From assembly GCA_963995505.1 (NCBI GenBank), contig OZ023188.1, positions 5,332,001 to 5,396,000 of the forward strand: a stretch of 64,000 bases of DNA, given 5' to 3'. This DNA comes from Hypericum androsaemum. Its lineage: Eukaryota; Streptophyta; Magnoliopsida; Malpighiales; Hypericaceae. Shown here piece by piece: positions 1-11,381 of the stretch (within the stretch, counting starts at the first letter, position 1; every line of letters starts with the position of its first letter). The notes under the pieces were generated by a model, which ran no database searches, had not been told where the DNA came from, and saw only the letters and a list, made by a program, of their open reading frames with translations. The position numbers and the translations under genes were made by a program.

Positions 1-33
1 AACCAACAAGTAAGAGTTGGATTTTTCCTCTTT

Positions 34-44
34 TTTATTTTATT
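34..44 (-). terminator. Overlapping AATAAA poly(A) signals of GH9 copy 1
   Basis: Two AATAAA hexamers overlap on the minus strand, about 80-90 bp downstream of the stop codon at 123. Position and sequence fit a plant near-upstream polyadenylation element. The cleavage site itself is not predicted. Confidence 0.45.
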
Positions 45-122
45 TTTATCCTTCAGCTGAATAGATCTTCTTTGATCATGAACTAGTCTTGATTAGAGAA
101 GCTCACATCGGGTACACCGAGC

Positions 123-2213
<2,091 letters not shown>

Positions 2214-2272
2214 TTAATAGTAATTATTATATTAGTTTCTCCACAGGTGAAGATAGTTTTGTATATTTCGTC

Positions 2273-2282
2273 GTATTTATAG
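2273..2282 (-). promoter_or_regulatory. TATA box of GH9 copy 1
   Basis: The minus strand reads CTATAAATAC about 80 bp upstream of the ATG at 2192. The same motif lies at the same distance in the other intact GH9 gene (57607-57616). In the relic promoter at 38255-38450 the equivalent reads TGTAAATACC, a damaged TATA box. Confidence 0.6.
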
Positions 2283-2390
2283 AGATCATATGAAGATGGA
2301 GGATGAAGTTGAAGACCTGTGTAAAAACATAAAAAACACTCATTTTGGTAACAATTAATCATTTTTGGTAGTACAACAATAAACATTTTT

Positions 2391-2677
2391 TACAATTATA
2401 TATATATGGTAGGACAAATGCTGTAATTTTTTTTAGGCATGCAAATGTTTTAATTTTACTACCAAAAAACTGATCCTTTCATTAAATATAAATGTATTGC
2501 CATTATCAATGTATTAATTGATTTTCCATGATTAACCTTGAGCTTGCTGGACACATTTATTTTTCTAATGTGTTACCAAATTGACATTACCTAATTAATT
2601 TTCGTGTTTCCTTTTATATGATATATCTTTCTTTTCAATTAGGTCTCTTTCTATTTTATCATATTCATCATTTATTT
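2391..2677. repeat. AT-rich GH9 upstream flank with degenerate ~145-bp repeats (copy 1, left part)
   Basis: This AT-rich flank is shared with 25980-26470 and 57735-58210. It contains a degenerate repeat of roughly 145 bp with the recurring phrases TTACCAA..TTGACATTACCTAATTAAT and TCTCTTTCTATTTTATCATATTCATCATT. In this copy the flank is interrupted at 2678 by the foldback element and continues at 4012-4230. No gene seen. Confidence 0.6.
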
Positions 2678-4011
2678 ATGGGAAAAGTCCATTTTAGTAC
2701 CCTGTGGTATCGCAAAAAATTACTTTACTACTCTGTGATAAAAAATCCATCAATCGAGTCAAACCTCACTCAATTAACATCACTTTGGTCCACGGGCAGC
2801 TACCCGGCCCCTGCCCATCCAAATAGACAAGCCACGTCAGCTTTTCATTTCCAAATGGCATGCCAACTCGACTTCATAAAAATATCAAAATGGTCTCTGC
2901 TTTTTATCAAAATTTTCAAAAATACCTACCCATCCCTAACCTCTCCCCATCTTCCTCCATAAACCAAAAAAGAAATTGTAATGACAACAACAATAACAAC
3001 CACACCAATCGATGTTCCACATGTACGAATGGACGCACCGGGATGATCGAAAACAGCAGGTGGTCGTCCCCGACCTCGACCGATTGCTCCCCTCCATCAC
3101 CGTCCCTGTCCCCGATCTCATCGCCCTTGCACCGTCGCCGGGAGAGGAGACGAGACGGCCACCACCAGATTCTCAACCTACGGAATTCGATCTGAGTTTG
3201 TTCCTTAGTCGGGGAAGATGACAACCCATGGAGCGGGCCCATGAGAAGAAACGGCGATGGCGTCGGCGCGTCGCTATGGTGGCAAAAGCAGAGGTGACGA
3301 CAACTCAGAAGAGTCGAGGTCGGAGTCGGCGGTCCTCCAGTCCATGCCAATGATATTCGTCGGGAAATCAGACCGGCTCGGTTAGATCGTGTCGGAGGCG
3401 GCGAGGATGAGCTTGAAGAAGAAATGGATTCTTGTCTATTGATGAGGTAGGTGGGAAGTCTCATGTTCTAACGGTGGTTCCGGTGGACGGCGGTGGAGTT
3501 ATTGGAGCTGTGGGTGTTGGGGGGAGGAGGCGGTGGGGGGAGGAGGTGTGGGGAGGGGAGTTAGAAAGGTAGAGACCATTACAAGATTTGATTGGTGGCT
3601 CCTCCATCTACTGGGATTTCATTCTAAGGTGATAAAGGTTCGATTGGTGTGGTTGTTATTGTTGTTGTCATTACACATTTTTGTTTTGTTTTTTTTGTTT
3701 ATGGGTATTGGACTTCGCAGGAGAGAAGATAATGAGGAAGATGGGGAGAGGTTAGGGATGGGTAGGTATTTTTGAAAATTTTGATAAAAAGCAGAGACCA
3801 TTTTGATATTTTTACGAAGTTGAGTTGGCCTGCCATTTGGAAATGAAAAGTTGACGTGGCTTGTCTATTTGGACGGGTAGGGGCCGGGAAGTTTCCCGTG
3901 AACCAAAGTAATGTTAATTGGGTGAGGTTTGACTCGATTGATAGTTTTTTTATCATAGGGTATTAAAGTAAATTTTTGCGATACCACAGAGTACTAAAAT
4001 AGATTTTTTTC
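2678..4011. mobile_element. Foldback / MULE-like non-autonomous DNA element with long terminal inverted repeats
   Basis: The left arm (2678-3012) is repeated inverted as the right arm (about 3640-4011). For example, GTACCCTGTGGTATCGC on the left faces GCGATACCACAGAGTAC on the right, and the CACACCAATCGA end of the left arm faces TCGATTGGTGTG. The empty site is visible in the sister flanks near 26255 and 58005, where CATCATTTATTTTTCTG is uninterrupted. Here TTTATTT lies on both sides (2671-2677 and 4012-4018), a 7-bp target duplication. The arms enclose 0.6 kb of GC-rich DNA. No transposase is encoded. Long arms with a GC-rich passenger resemble MULE-type or Foldback elements; the exact superfamily is unproven. 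Confidence 0.75.
3013..3639. other. GC-rich passenger segment inside the foldback element
   Basis: This stretch is much richer in G and C than its AT-rich surroundings and has long open frames on the minus strand (2916-3464, 182 codons, Ser/Pro/Arg-rich). No domain is recognisable. Composition suggests captured genomic DNA, as in Pack-MULEs, but I cannot point to a donor gene. The ORF probably reflects GC-rich sequence rather than a protein. Confidence 0.4.
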
Positions 4012-4329
4012 TTTATTTTTCTGTATTGAAAAATTATCACATATCCATTTCTTACTGTATTACCATGACATTGCCTAATTAATCATCGTATTTCCTTTTG
4101 GATGATATATCGTCCTTCTTAATTACGCCTCCTTCTATTTTATTACATTTACCATTAATTTTTTCTTTTTCAATAACTAAAGTTTTTTTTGGTAGAAATG
4201 GTGGGGTGATGCTCTTATATAAATACGAAAAAGGAAAAAGTTTATTTTAGTACACTGTAGTATTACGGATTTTCACTTGACTACTCTGTGGTTTAAAATG
4301 CATAGAACGGGCCCAACTATTTTTCATGA

Positions 4330-6890
4330 TTTTTATATTTCACTCTTCTCCTCTTCTTCTTGTGTGCAGGCGGAATCGATAACATAGTTGGTGAATGCAA
4401 GAGTCACCGAGGAGATGAATACTGTCCTTACTGCTCTATATTCAACCACAGAGGTTAAGGAAGCGCTACACCATATGCATCCAATGAAGGCTCCGGGGCC
4501 AAATGGAATGCCACCGATCTTTTACCAAAAATACAAGTACATCGTTGGCCTAGTGGTGCTCAAACTAACTTGGTTGTTTTGAACAAAGGGATGGATCCCT
4601 CCTCCATCAATCAGACGATCATCGCTCTAATTTTGAAGACAAAAAAACCAACTACATACGCTGAGTTCCCCCCAATATCTTTGTGCAATGTGATCATGAA
4701 GTTGATCACTAAGGCGATCACAAACAGGTTAAAAATCTTCCTTTATGATATAATTCATCCTAGCCAGGGTATTTTTATTTCGGGCAGGTTGATTACAGAT
4801 ATTGTCCTTTTGGAGTTTGAGGCATACCATTATCTGAAGAAGCACAAGACGATTAGGAAGGGCTACTGTGCAATCAAGCTCGATATGATGAAAGCATACG
4901 ATCGAGTGGAGTGGGAGTTTCTGGAGACCCACTCTCACCATACCTTTTTCTCTTTTTGTCTGAGGGGATGGCAGCCTTAATCAAACAGGCTACCTGCATC
5001 TAGCTCCTTCATGGCTTGCGCTTAACGAGGTATGCACTCCCTCCGACCCATTTATTTTTTGCTGATGACTCTTTGTTTTTTACCAAGGCATCGGATGTGA
5101 AGTTGTGCAGTCTGCTGGGTCTCTTAGAAGTCTACTCTAAAGCATCGGTCAACAAGTTAATGTGGGGGGAAAGCGATGTTATCTTTAATGCAAAAACCTC
5201 AGCTGAGAGGCAGAGCGAATGAGGGACTTTCTGGGCATGCAACCAGGTGGCGACAGTGATGTATACTTGGGACTGCCTACCATCTGTGCTTTAATCAATT
5301 CTGACAATACTATGAGTTGCTTTCTTGTCCCTGTAGGCATTTGTGAACAGATCGAGAAGATGCTGTGTGGTTTTTATTGGGGGAGTACTAGGAAGCAGGC
5401 CAAGATGCATTGGTGGTGTTGGGAGAAGATGTGCAAGTCTAAGAAGGAGGGGGACTAAGGTTTTGGTGTCTACATAATTTCAATAGAGCAATGCTAGCGA
5501 AACAGGCTTAGAGATTGATTTGTAATCCAGATTCTTTGGCTGCAAGGATGCTTAAGATGAAGTACTATCCCATAGTAAATATTTTGGAAGCACTGTTGGG
5601 ATATAGCAGCAGCTATACACGGAGGAGTATATGTGAAGGAATTTCCTTGCTGAAGGAGGGGTTGGAATGGAGAGCGGGGGATGGTAATTCGATCAATATA
5701 TAGCATGATAAGTGGGTCTCTGGAATGGAGGAGGGTCATCAGCGACTCTGATATCTTGGGTCGGACGATATGCAATGGTTTTCTGAGTTAATGACAGAGG
5801 ATGGTCGGGACTGAAAGGTGCAACGACTGAGGCAGCTTTTTAGTGAGGAGGACGTGGAGAGGATTATGACAATTCAGATAAGTGCGAGAAGATCGAGTGA
5901 TATCTTGAGATGGTGACACTCTGCAGATGGGTGTTACTCAGTTAAGAGTGGGTATAGAGCAAATTTTTGTAGGTGGTGGAGAAGTTCTAAGCGGGCGGAT
6001 ACTCCCAGTAGTGATATTACCTTGCTACAAAAGTGTTGGTCTCTTTCTTGCCCACGTAGGGTTCAAGCTGTACTATGGCGCATATTGGACAATAATTTGC
6101 TTACTCAAAGTAATTTGTGCCGGCGAAGAATGGATGTCGAAGGGATTTGCCCTTGCTGTGGGGAGGTGGCAAAAATTACAGTGCATCTCTTCTTTAGTTG
6201 TAGGTGGTCTAGTTGTATTTGGGAAAAGGTGGGCATTTTGTTGTCAACTAGAAATTTCGGACATATTTAGGATGCTTGCAGGTCTTTACATATACTGACA
6301 GATAACTTTGAGTGTAGTTAGAGGGTGATGGCTTTGTGGTGCATATGGAAGCTGTGCAATTCAATGGTGTTTCGATCGGAGGAGGATTGTAATCAGGAGG
6401 CGATCTTGGAATGCATGTATGAAGTTTCGGAGAGATTATATAGACGTTCGAAATGGGTATCCACTTACTATAGGATGGTTCAGGATCAATGTCGATGGTG
6501 ATTTTCAGGAAGATGGTAGGGGCTAGATAGGGGTGATGATTAGGGACAAGAGAGGGCAGTTTGTGGCGGCTTCTTCTAGGTTAGTTCCTCTTGTACAACA
6601 TCATACTCTATTGAAGGCTTTTAGTGTTTGTGCAGGGATGGAAGAGAGTGGTGGTAGAGTCAGACTGTTTACCAGTCATTCAGGCATTGCAGCGGAGAAG
6701 GGAGGAGAGGTTGGACCTGGCGCTTGTGATTGAGGACTGCCGCCACCTCGAGGTGCACTTCACAGAAGTGAGATTCAAATTCGTACGAAGGAAAGTTAAT
6801 ATGGCAGCTCATCTCATGGCTAAGCGACGGATAACAGAATAGGTGAGTAGTATATTTCTTTTGTTTCAATCGGAGGAAATTCGAACACAA
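4330..6890 (+). mobile_element. 5'-truncated, decayed L1-type LINE, copy 1 (RT, zf-RVT, RNase H)
   Basis: Broken plus-strand frames give, in order: the N-terminal RT region (4388-4925, with KAPGPNGMPPIFYQ, FISGRLITD and KLDMMKAYDRVEW), the catalytic FADD box (about 5040-5090), the linker, the zf-RVT domain (about 6022-6245) and an RNase H-like domain (about 6475-6835, with INVDGDFQEDG). The endonuclease domain is absent. About 125 bp of the RT palm between VEWEFLE and the HSP-like box is deleted compared with copies 2 and 3, and there are several stops. It starts at the same base as LINE copies 2 and 3, right after a TTCTTGTGTGCAG-like stretch. The three are therefore segmental duplicates of one insertion, not separate insertions. 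Confidence 0.88.
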
Positions 6891-8350
6891 CCTCGAAGTC
6901 TCCTTTGGGCCATGACAAGGTTCGTGAAAAGCACCTTGTGATTTGCAAATACTTCATTTTCTTTAGAAAAGCAGTTTTCTTTATTACTTTGTAGTTTGGT
7001 CAATTTTTACGTATCATCCTGTAGGTTAATATGCACAAAATGGGTACATGTATTTTGATTAACCAATCACTTACAGGCTCGGGCAATTATTCGAACCTCA
7101 ACGATGAAACGATGTCGTTTTGGAGGTGACGTGGCATGCTACCTGTGCAAGATTGTTGCATGTGCAATGAGTTGTCTTGATAGTAAAATTTTAGTTTAGT
7201 CCCAACATTATTAATATATATTTTTTAAAATCCCAAAAATCTAGGGGTTTCAAGAATTTAATCAAATTGAATTCAACTTACAATTCGCCAAATTTGAATT
7301 AGTAAAATTAAGATTAGTATTAATTCAGCCAAGGACGAATTCAAATAACAACTATAAATTGTCAAATTTGAATTCTTATTTATTTTTTAATTCAATTTTC
7401 AAGTTATTGAATTTTTTAGTTCTCCATGGAACTACTTCCTCAAAATTTATCACTTGATCTAGAATATGATAGGGGGAATCAGCGGGAAATACATAGAGAA
7501 ATATCACTAATTATGTAACTAACGATACGACTAATTATGTAACTAATAATATGATTAAAATAGCTAATTAGTAAACTTTAAGAAAAGAATACTAATAGAG
7601 ATTAATTATTAGAGAGATTAGAGAATTCGAAAATTAAAATTTGAATTATTTTAATTTTGAAGAACAGAAAGAGGTAAAAGAGAAATTTAAAATTTCAATT
7701 CCACAATTTTCCCCCTCTTTAAAAATTCTATCTTATTTATTTTCTTTTTTTTAATACATAATTCAACGAAATATTCGACGAATCAAATCTTAAATTCAAT
7801 TCGTCCAATCATTCGATGAATTGACGAATACATATATACACACACATATTTACATACATATGTATATGTATATATATGGATTCAGATTCGATTTGTCTAG
7901 GTAAAAGAGAATTTTGAAATTTTAATTCCACAATTTTTCCCTATTTTAAAATTTGATCCTATTTATTTTCTTATTTTTACATAATTCAAATGAATTATTC
8001 GGTAAATCGAATGAGAAATTCAATTCATCAAATCATTTGAATAATTGATGATTTTTTCCCTCTTTTAAAATTTGATCCTATTTATTATTTTATTTTTATA
8101 TAATTTAACAAATTATTCAGCAAATCGAATCGAATATATATATATATATATATATCGTCTAAGGAGGAATTCGAATGATGGTTCCTCTCCCCCAAAACCC
8201 GCTTCTCATAACCCCTCATCACTTTCCAGCTTAACCTCAATTCCAATAACGTGAGTCTAAACTAGATAGGGTATTTTAGTTCCTTCTCCTTCCTCTCCGT
8301 TAATTTAACAATTAAAATTAATTGGAAAGGGTATTTTTGTTTTCCTGGAG
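6891..8350. repeat. AT-rich segment duplicated at 30590-31508 and 33519-33700
   Basis: No gene seen. The stretch aligns by eye with 30650-33700 (shared phrases ATTTGCAAATACTTCATTTT, ACGATGTCGTTTTGGAGGTG and TCCACAATTTTCCCCCTCTT), except that the second copy carries a 2-kb solo LTR. It holds repeated AATTCAA/GAATTC-rich motifs and a short (TA)n run at 8133-8155. It is the empty-site reference for the solo LTR. Confidence 0.65.
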
Positions 8351-8356
8351 GGAGTG

Positions 8357-8699
8357 ATGATGTCGGCTGAGAACGGCGAGGGCGGATTCGCAAAGGTCCC
8401 CCCGACGCCGTTTCTGACGAAGACGTACCAACTGGTCGACGACAAAGTGGTCGATGACGGATCCAGCTTTATTGTGTGGAGACGATGAGTCGCCGAAGGC
8501 GATGGAGGAAGACGAGGCAGATGGTGGCGAGAGGCTGTTCGGGGTGGCGATCCGGGTGAAGAGAGGGAGGAGCGAGGAGGGGGAGAGCATTACGGAGTTG
8601 CACCTAGGGGTAGGTTCGGGTAAATCTGAGCCGTTCGATTTCGGAAACGGCGTTGTTAGAGTTACCGACCGGGTCATCAGTGTCCGAATGACTGCTTGA
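8357..8699 (+). pseudogene. Class B heat-shock transcription factor (HsfB-type) pseudogene, internally deleted
   Basis: The ATG at 8357 opens a frame with [15 protein letters not shown] followed by SSFIVW, the start of an HSF DNA-binding domain. The ISWNE-type segment between them is missing and the frame ends at 8486-8488. A shifted frame (8454-8699) carries GERLFGVAIRVKRGRSEEG. RLFGV matches the (K/R)LFGV repressor tetrapeptide core that marks class B HSFs, and it lies at about 8532-8546. Most of the DNA-binding domain, the oligomerisation domain and the intron are gone, so the N-terminus is joined nearly directly to the C-terminal repressor region. It cannot make a functional HSF. A shorter copy of the 5' end is at 33737-33826. 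Confidence 0.75.
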
Positions 8700-9810
8700 A
8701 ATTTCCGAGGAGCCAAGATGCACCACCACACCAGTTGTTGCTCATTCCGGCTATCGGGTCTTCTCTCGTGTTTTTTTCTTTGTTAGGAAATGCAAGAATG
8801 AATGCACTCAATGAACTAAACGCTCCGGAAAGCGAACTGGCACATAAGAACCAACGTCCACAACAAATTACCAGACTCCAGAATCTGCAGTAAAATTTAG
8901 GTAAACAGGCATCAGCCCTGACCACACGAACAGTCATCAATTCGTACATGTTAGAATCTTCATATTCAATGAAAACTTTATGATGAAGTATCAATTAGAA
9001 GATGAAGATGATGATTTGGGCCTTTCCAAAGTCAAGGAACAAATGGGCCAGCTACTTCTCTCCACTTGCAAGCCCACCAGGAGGAAAGGTGGTTTCACGC
9101 CTTGCTTGGCACGTGACAAGAATGGAAGAATATAATAAGGAACCATATGTACAGCTATCTTTTGTCAGATTCACACTTTATATACCTGTACAACAAAAGG
9201 AATCAAGAGACGAGGAATATAATTTCTTCCTCCCAAATCCGTTTCAACTTCTTCCTCTCTCTCCTTTCCTCTTCTCTTCTCTCAGAAAACTAATTACGTT
9301 AGTTTTATCACCTTAAGGCATCGGGTAGGTGGATGTTCCGCGCTCATTGTGCCACGACGTGAGGGTTAATACGCAATGGGCCATGAGATACCATGTTAGA
9401 ATCTATACCCAAAGAAAAAGGTGGATCCACTCCGGTCTAGTCTGACCTAAAATCGGACCGGACCAGACAAAAAGCACACAAACAATAGGTTTCAGACTGG
9501 ACTGGACAAGACCGGACCAGACCAAAAACTATTTTTTTTATATTATGTAGACCGGACCGTATCATTTTTATTTTTGGTGCAATCTGGTCAGGTTTGGTCA
9601 GGTTTAACAATTTTTGGTTTATTTACTCACCCCTAAGCTTAGTCGCCTTTCTGTGGAAGGACATGCACAAGTTGATTGAGCCTCAGCCTTCATGAAGCAA
9701 AACATGTCAATTTTTATATTGAAGGGATACATGCCAATTTTTAGTAAAATGTTTATGAATAATTTATTAGCCAATCATTCTCTCCAGTCGAATGATTGAC
9801 TGCTTGATAT
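8700..9810. other. Intergenic stretch without a recognised gene
   Basis: Nothing convincing. 8700-8760 on the minus strand reads weakly like GH9 exon 5 (GGASWLLG compared with WGASWLYQ). 9415-9640 has repeated ACCGGACC/GGTCTGGTC-type motifs resembling a non-autonomous transposon end. Short ORFs show no domain. Confidence 0.4.
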
Positions 9811-9872
9811 TTACCTTGGTTTAACACTGGAAGAAGGGGAAAGGTGTTCGATATGGCACGAATGATGCTTAC

Positions 9873-10522
9873 TTCCATAGCAACTAAGCACTTTGTCTGA
9901 GTAAGAAGGCTGAGATTCTTGGAACACAATGGACGATGCGGCCAAGGCAGCAGCGGTCTCTCCAGCTATATCAGAACTCGGATTTTGGGGGGTCACTTTG
10001 TACACGGTGTGCGGAGTGTCCATGTCTTCGGGCCTCTCCCAGCAGCCGTGATCCGTATTCACATCTCCAACATGCATATTCGAGTTCAACATGAGTGCAA
10101 TTCAATATAGTTCAATGCTAAAAGATTTGCGCTAATTTGAACAAGAGATCCTCACTTGCACATATAGAGTGTCGGGAGTGGCGGTGGCTGCAGAAAAAAG
10201 GTAATCAGTGCTCCATATAAGAGCAAATGTAGCGTTGTCAAAGTCACTCTTTTGCATTGAGTCTCCAAATTCAATCAAACTCCAAGCCAGCAGTGTGGTT
10301 GTGAAGGCCACCGGCAAACCGAATTTTATATTGTCCCCCGCATCGTAATATCCACCAACGAGGCTCACCTGAATGAAATTTGCGCAATAACATTAGAAAA
10401 TTAACCTTCAATTTCGCAAGTTAGATACAATTACGACCGAAGTAGTAAACTGGAACTCAATTCACATTAGCAGAAAGGCCATCAGTTAATCCAGAGTCTC
10501 CCCTCCAAGCCTGATGCTGCCT
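9873..10522 (-). pseudogene. GH9 endoglucanase copy 2, exons 1 (3' part) to 3 only
   Basis: Exon 3 is at 9873-10071 (199 bp against 201 in intact genes, so out of frame), exon 2 at 10156-10368 (213 bp, intact, with [11 protein letters not shown]), and the last part of exon 1 at 10466-10522. The acceptor before exon 3 is lost: the intact genes read GCAG then GTTGG, here it is GCAT then GTTGG. The gene stops abruptly in unrelated DNA at about 9811 and lacks exons 4-7 in order. It cannot be expressed as a GH9 enzyme. Confidence 0.85.
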
Positions 10523-10614
10523 AAACTGAAGGAGAACACATCGTCACCAGCACCGAAAATGTGGCCGTTGGTGCTGGTGTAGCTCATGTAGATGGCATTT
10601 TTGGAGGCCCCAAG

Positions 10615-10647
<33 letters not shown>

Positions 10648-10795
10648 ACCACACAAACATGGTCTAGTTTAATTACAATATTTTGATTGATGTGGTAGGC
10701 TAAGATGGCTGATTTTATGTTTGATGATTAGTCAATTTCTAATCGGAGAACGAGCAATACAACGGGCAAAATGCTTGTCTGCGAAATCGAACACC
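10523..10795 (-). pseudogene. Out-of-order GH9 exon 5 and exon 4 fragments
   Basis: On the minus strand, 10615-10523 reads GASKNAIYMSYTSTNG then DDVFSFS, a divergent exon 5. About 10793-10735 is exon 4 with an internal deletion of some 30 bp (it still matches TTGTCTGCGAAATCGAACA). Going 5' to 3', exon 4 therefore precedes exon 5, which precedes exon 1 of copy 2. The exon 5 piece differs from every other copy in the window, so it derives from another family member. Confidence 0.7.
10616..10647. repeat. Poly-C homopolymer of 32 bases
   Basis: Thirty-two consecutive C residues sit between the exon 5 and exon 4 relics. Such a run is rare in plant DNA and is a classic site of sequencing or assembly error, so its length should not be trusted. 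Confidence 0.9.
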
Positions 10796-10900
10796 TGCAA
10801 GTGTTTGTCCAATCTTCTAACAATGTGATCGATAATCTCTAGTTTTTCCTTGTAACCGAATCATATATTTTGAATTAAAACTTTACTCATCGGGTACACC
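10796..10900 (-). other. GH9 3' flanking sequence (partial)
   Basis: This matches the DNA downstream of the GH9 stops at 52789-52900 and 55247-55360 (shared TCCAATCTTCTAACAATG and GATCGATAATCTCTAG). It identifies the following exon 7 piece as the natural 3' end of a GH9 gene. Confidence 0.6.
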
Positions 10901-10904
10901 GAGC

Positions 10905-11294
10905 TTACAGAGTTGATAAGTAAGCAAGAGCACCAACAAGAGGCGCATTGACGTAAGTAGTAGGCTCGGACTGCATTTAGTTGTTCCTGTTATCCGCGAA
11001 GCCGTCATTGGCATCGGGATCTCCAACGACGGCTCCAACGTGGACGTTAGGGTTCGGCGCTCCAGCGTTCAAGTACTGTTTCCCATCCTCACAGGAAATA
11101 CGGTCTGGGTGGTCGTGGATGGATGGAAGAGATGAGCCTCCGTGGAGTATGTGCTGAGGGTACTTGGGTCAGAATCCGACCATGTAAGACATCCCGGCCG
11201 GGTTTTCGCCTAAGATGTAGTCCACTTCCTTTCTGGCCTACGAAACTAGGTCATCCGCGGTAAAGGAATCTTTTTTACACTCCACTTTCGCATC
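10905..11294 (-). pseudogene. GH9 copy 3, detached 3' part of exon 7
   Basis: This is the C-terminal two thirds of exon 7 including the TAA stop (10905-10907). A nonsense codon replaces the codon after MVGF (GGA to TGA). At 11261-11294 it ends in a 34-bp stretch that also begins the exon 7 start at 24154-24187 and is shared by no other GH9 copy in the window. The two pieces therefore look like one gene split by 12.86 kb of mobile DNA. Confidence 0.8.
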
Positions 11295-11377
11295 AATCGG
11301 ATACACAGGTAGGAAGATACGTCTATTTTACTTAGACATGGTCAAACAAATCTACGGATTAATTTTCATCTCCCATA
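11295..11377 (-). mobile_element. Element E1, stub of its 3' LTR
   Basis: About 83 bp matches the beginning of the E-family LTR (minus-strand start), as seen at the right end of the LTR at 34228-35025. It is followed to the right by the polypurine tract at 11378-11388 (minus strand GGGGGGCAT). The rest of this LTR was lost where it joins GH9 exon 7. Confidence 0.75.
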
Positions 11378-11381
11378 ATGC

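Noticed and set aside
2916..3464. 182-codon minus-strand ORF rich in Ser, Pro and Arg
   Set aside because: It spans from the inverted arm into the GC-rich cargo of the foldback element and shows no domain; open frames are expected by chance in GC-rich DNA.
7105..7140. AAACGATGTCGTTTT-type near-palindrome (also at about 30822) as a regulatory site
   Set aside because: This motif is widespread in plant repeats; here it lies in a duplicated AT-rich segment with no gene beside it.
8677..8994. 105-codon minus-strand ORF with GGASWLLG, possibly GH9 exon 5
   Set aside because: Resemblance to WGASWLYQ is only a few residues and no other GH9 exon lies in place; too weak to annotate.
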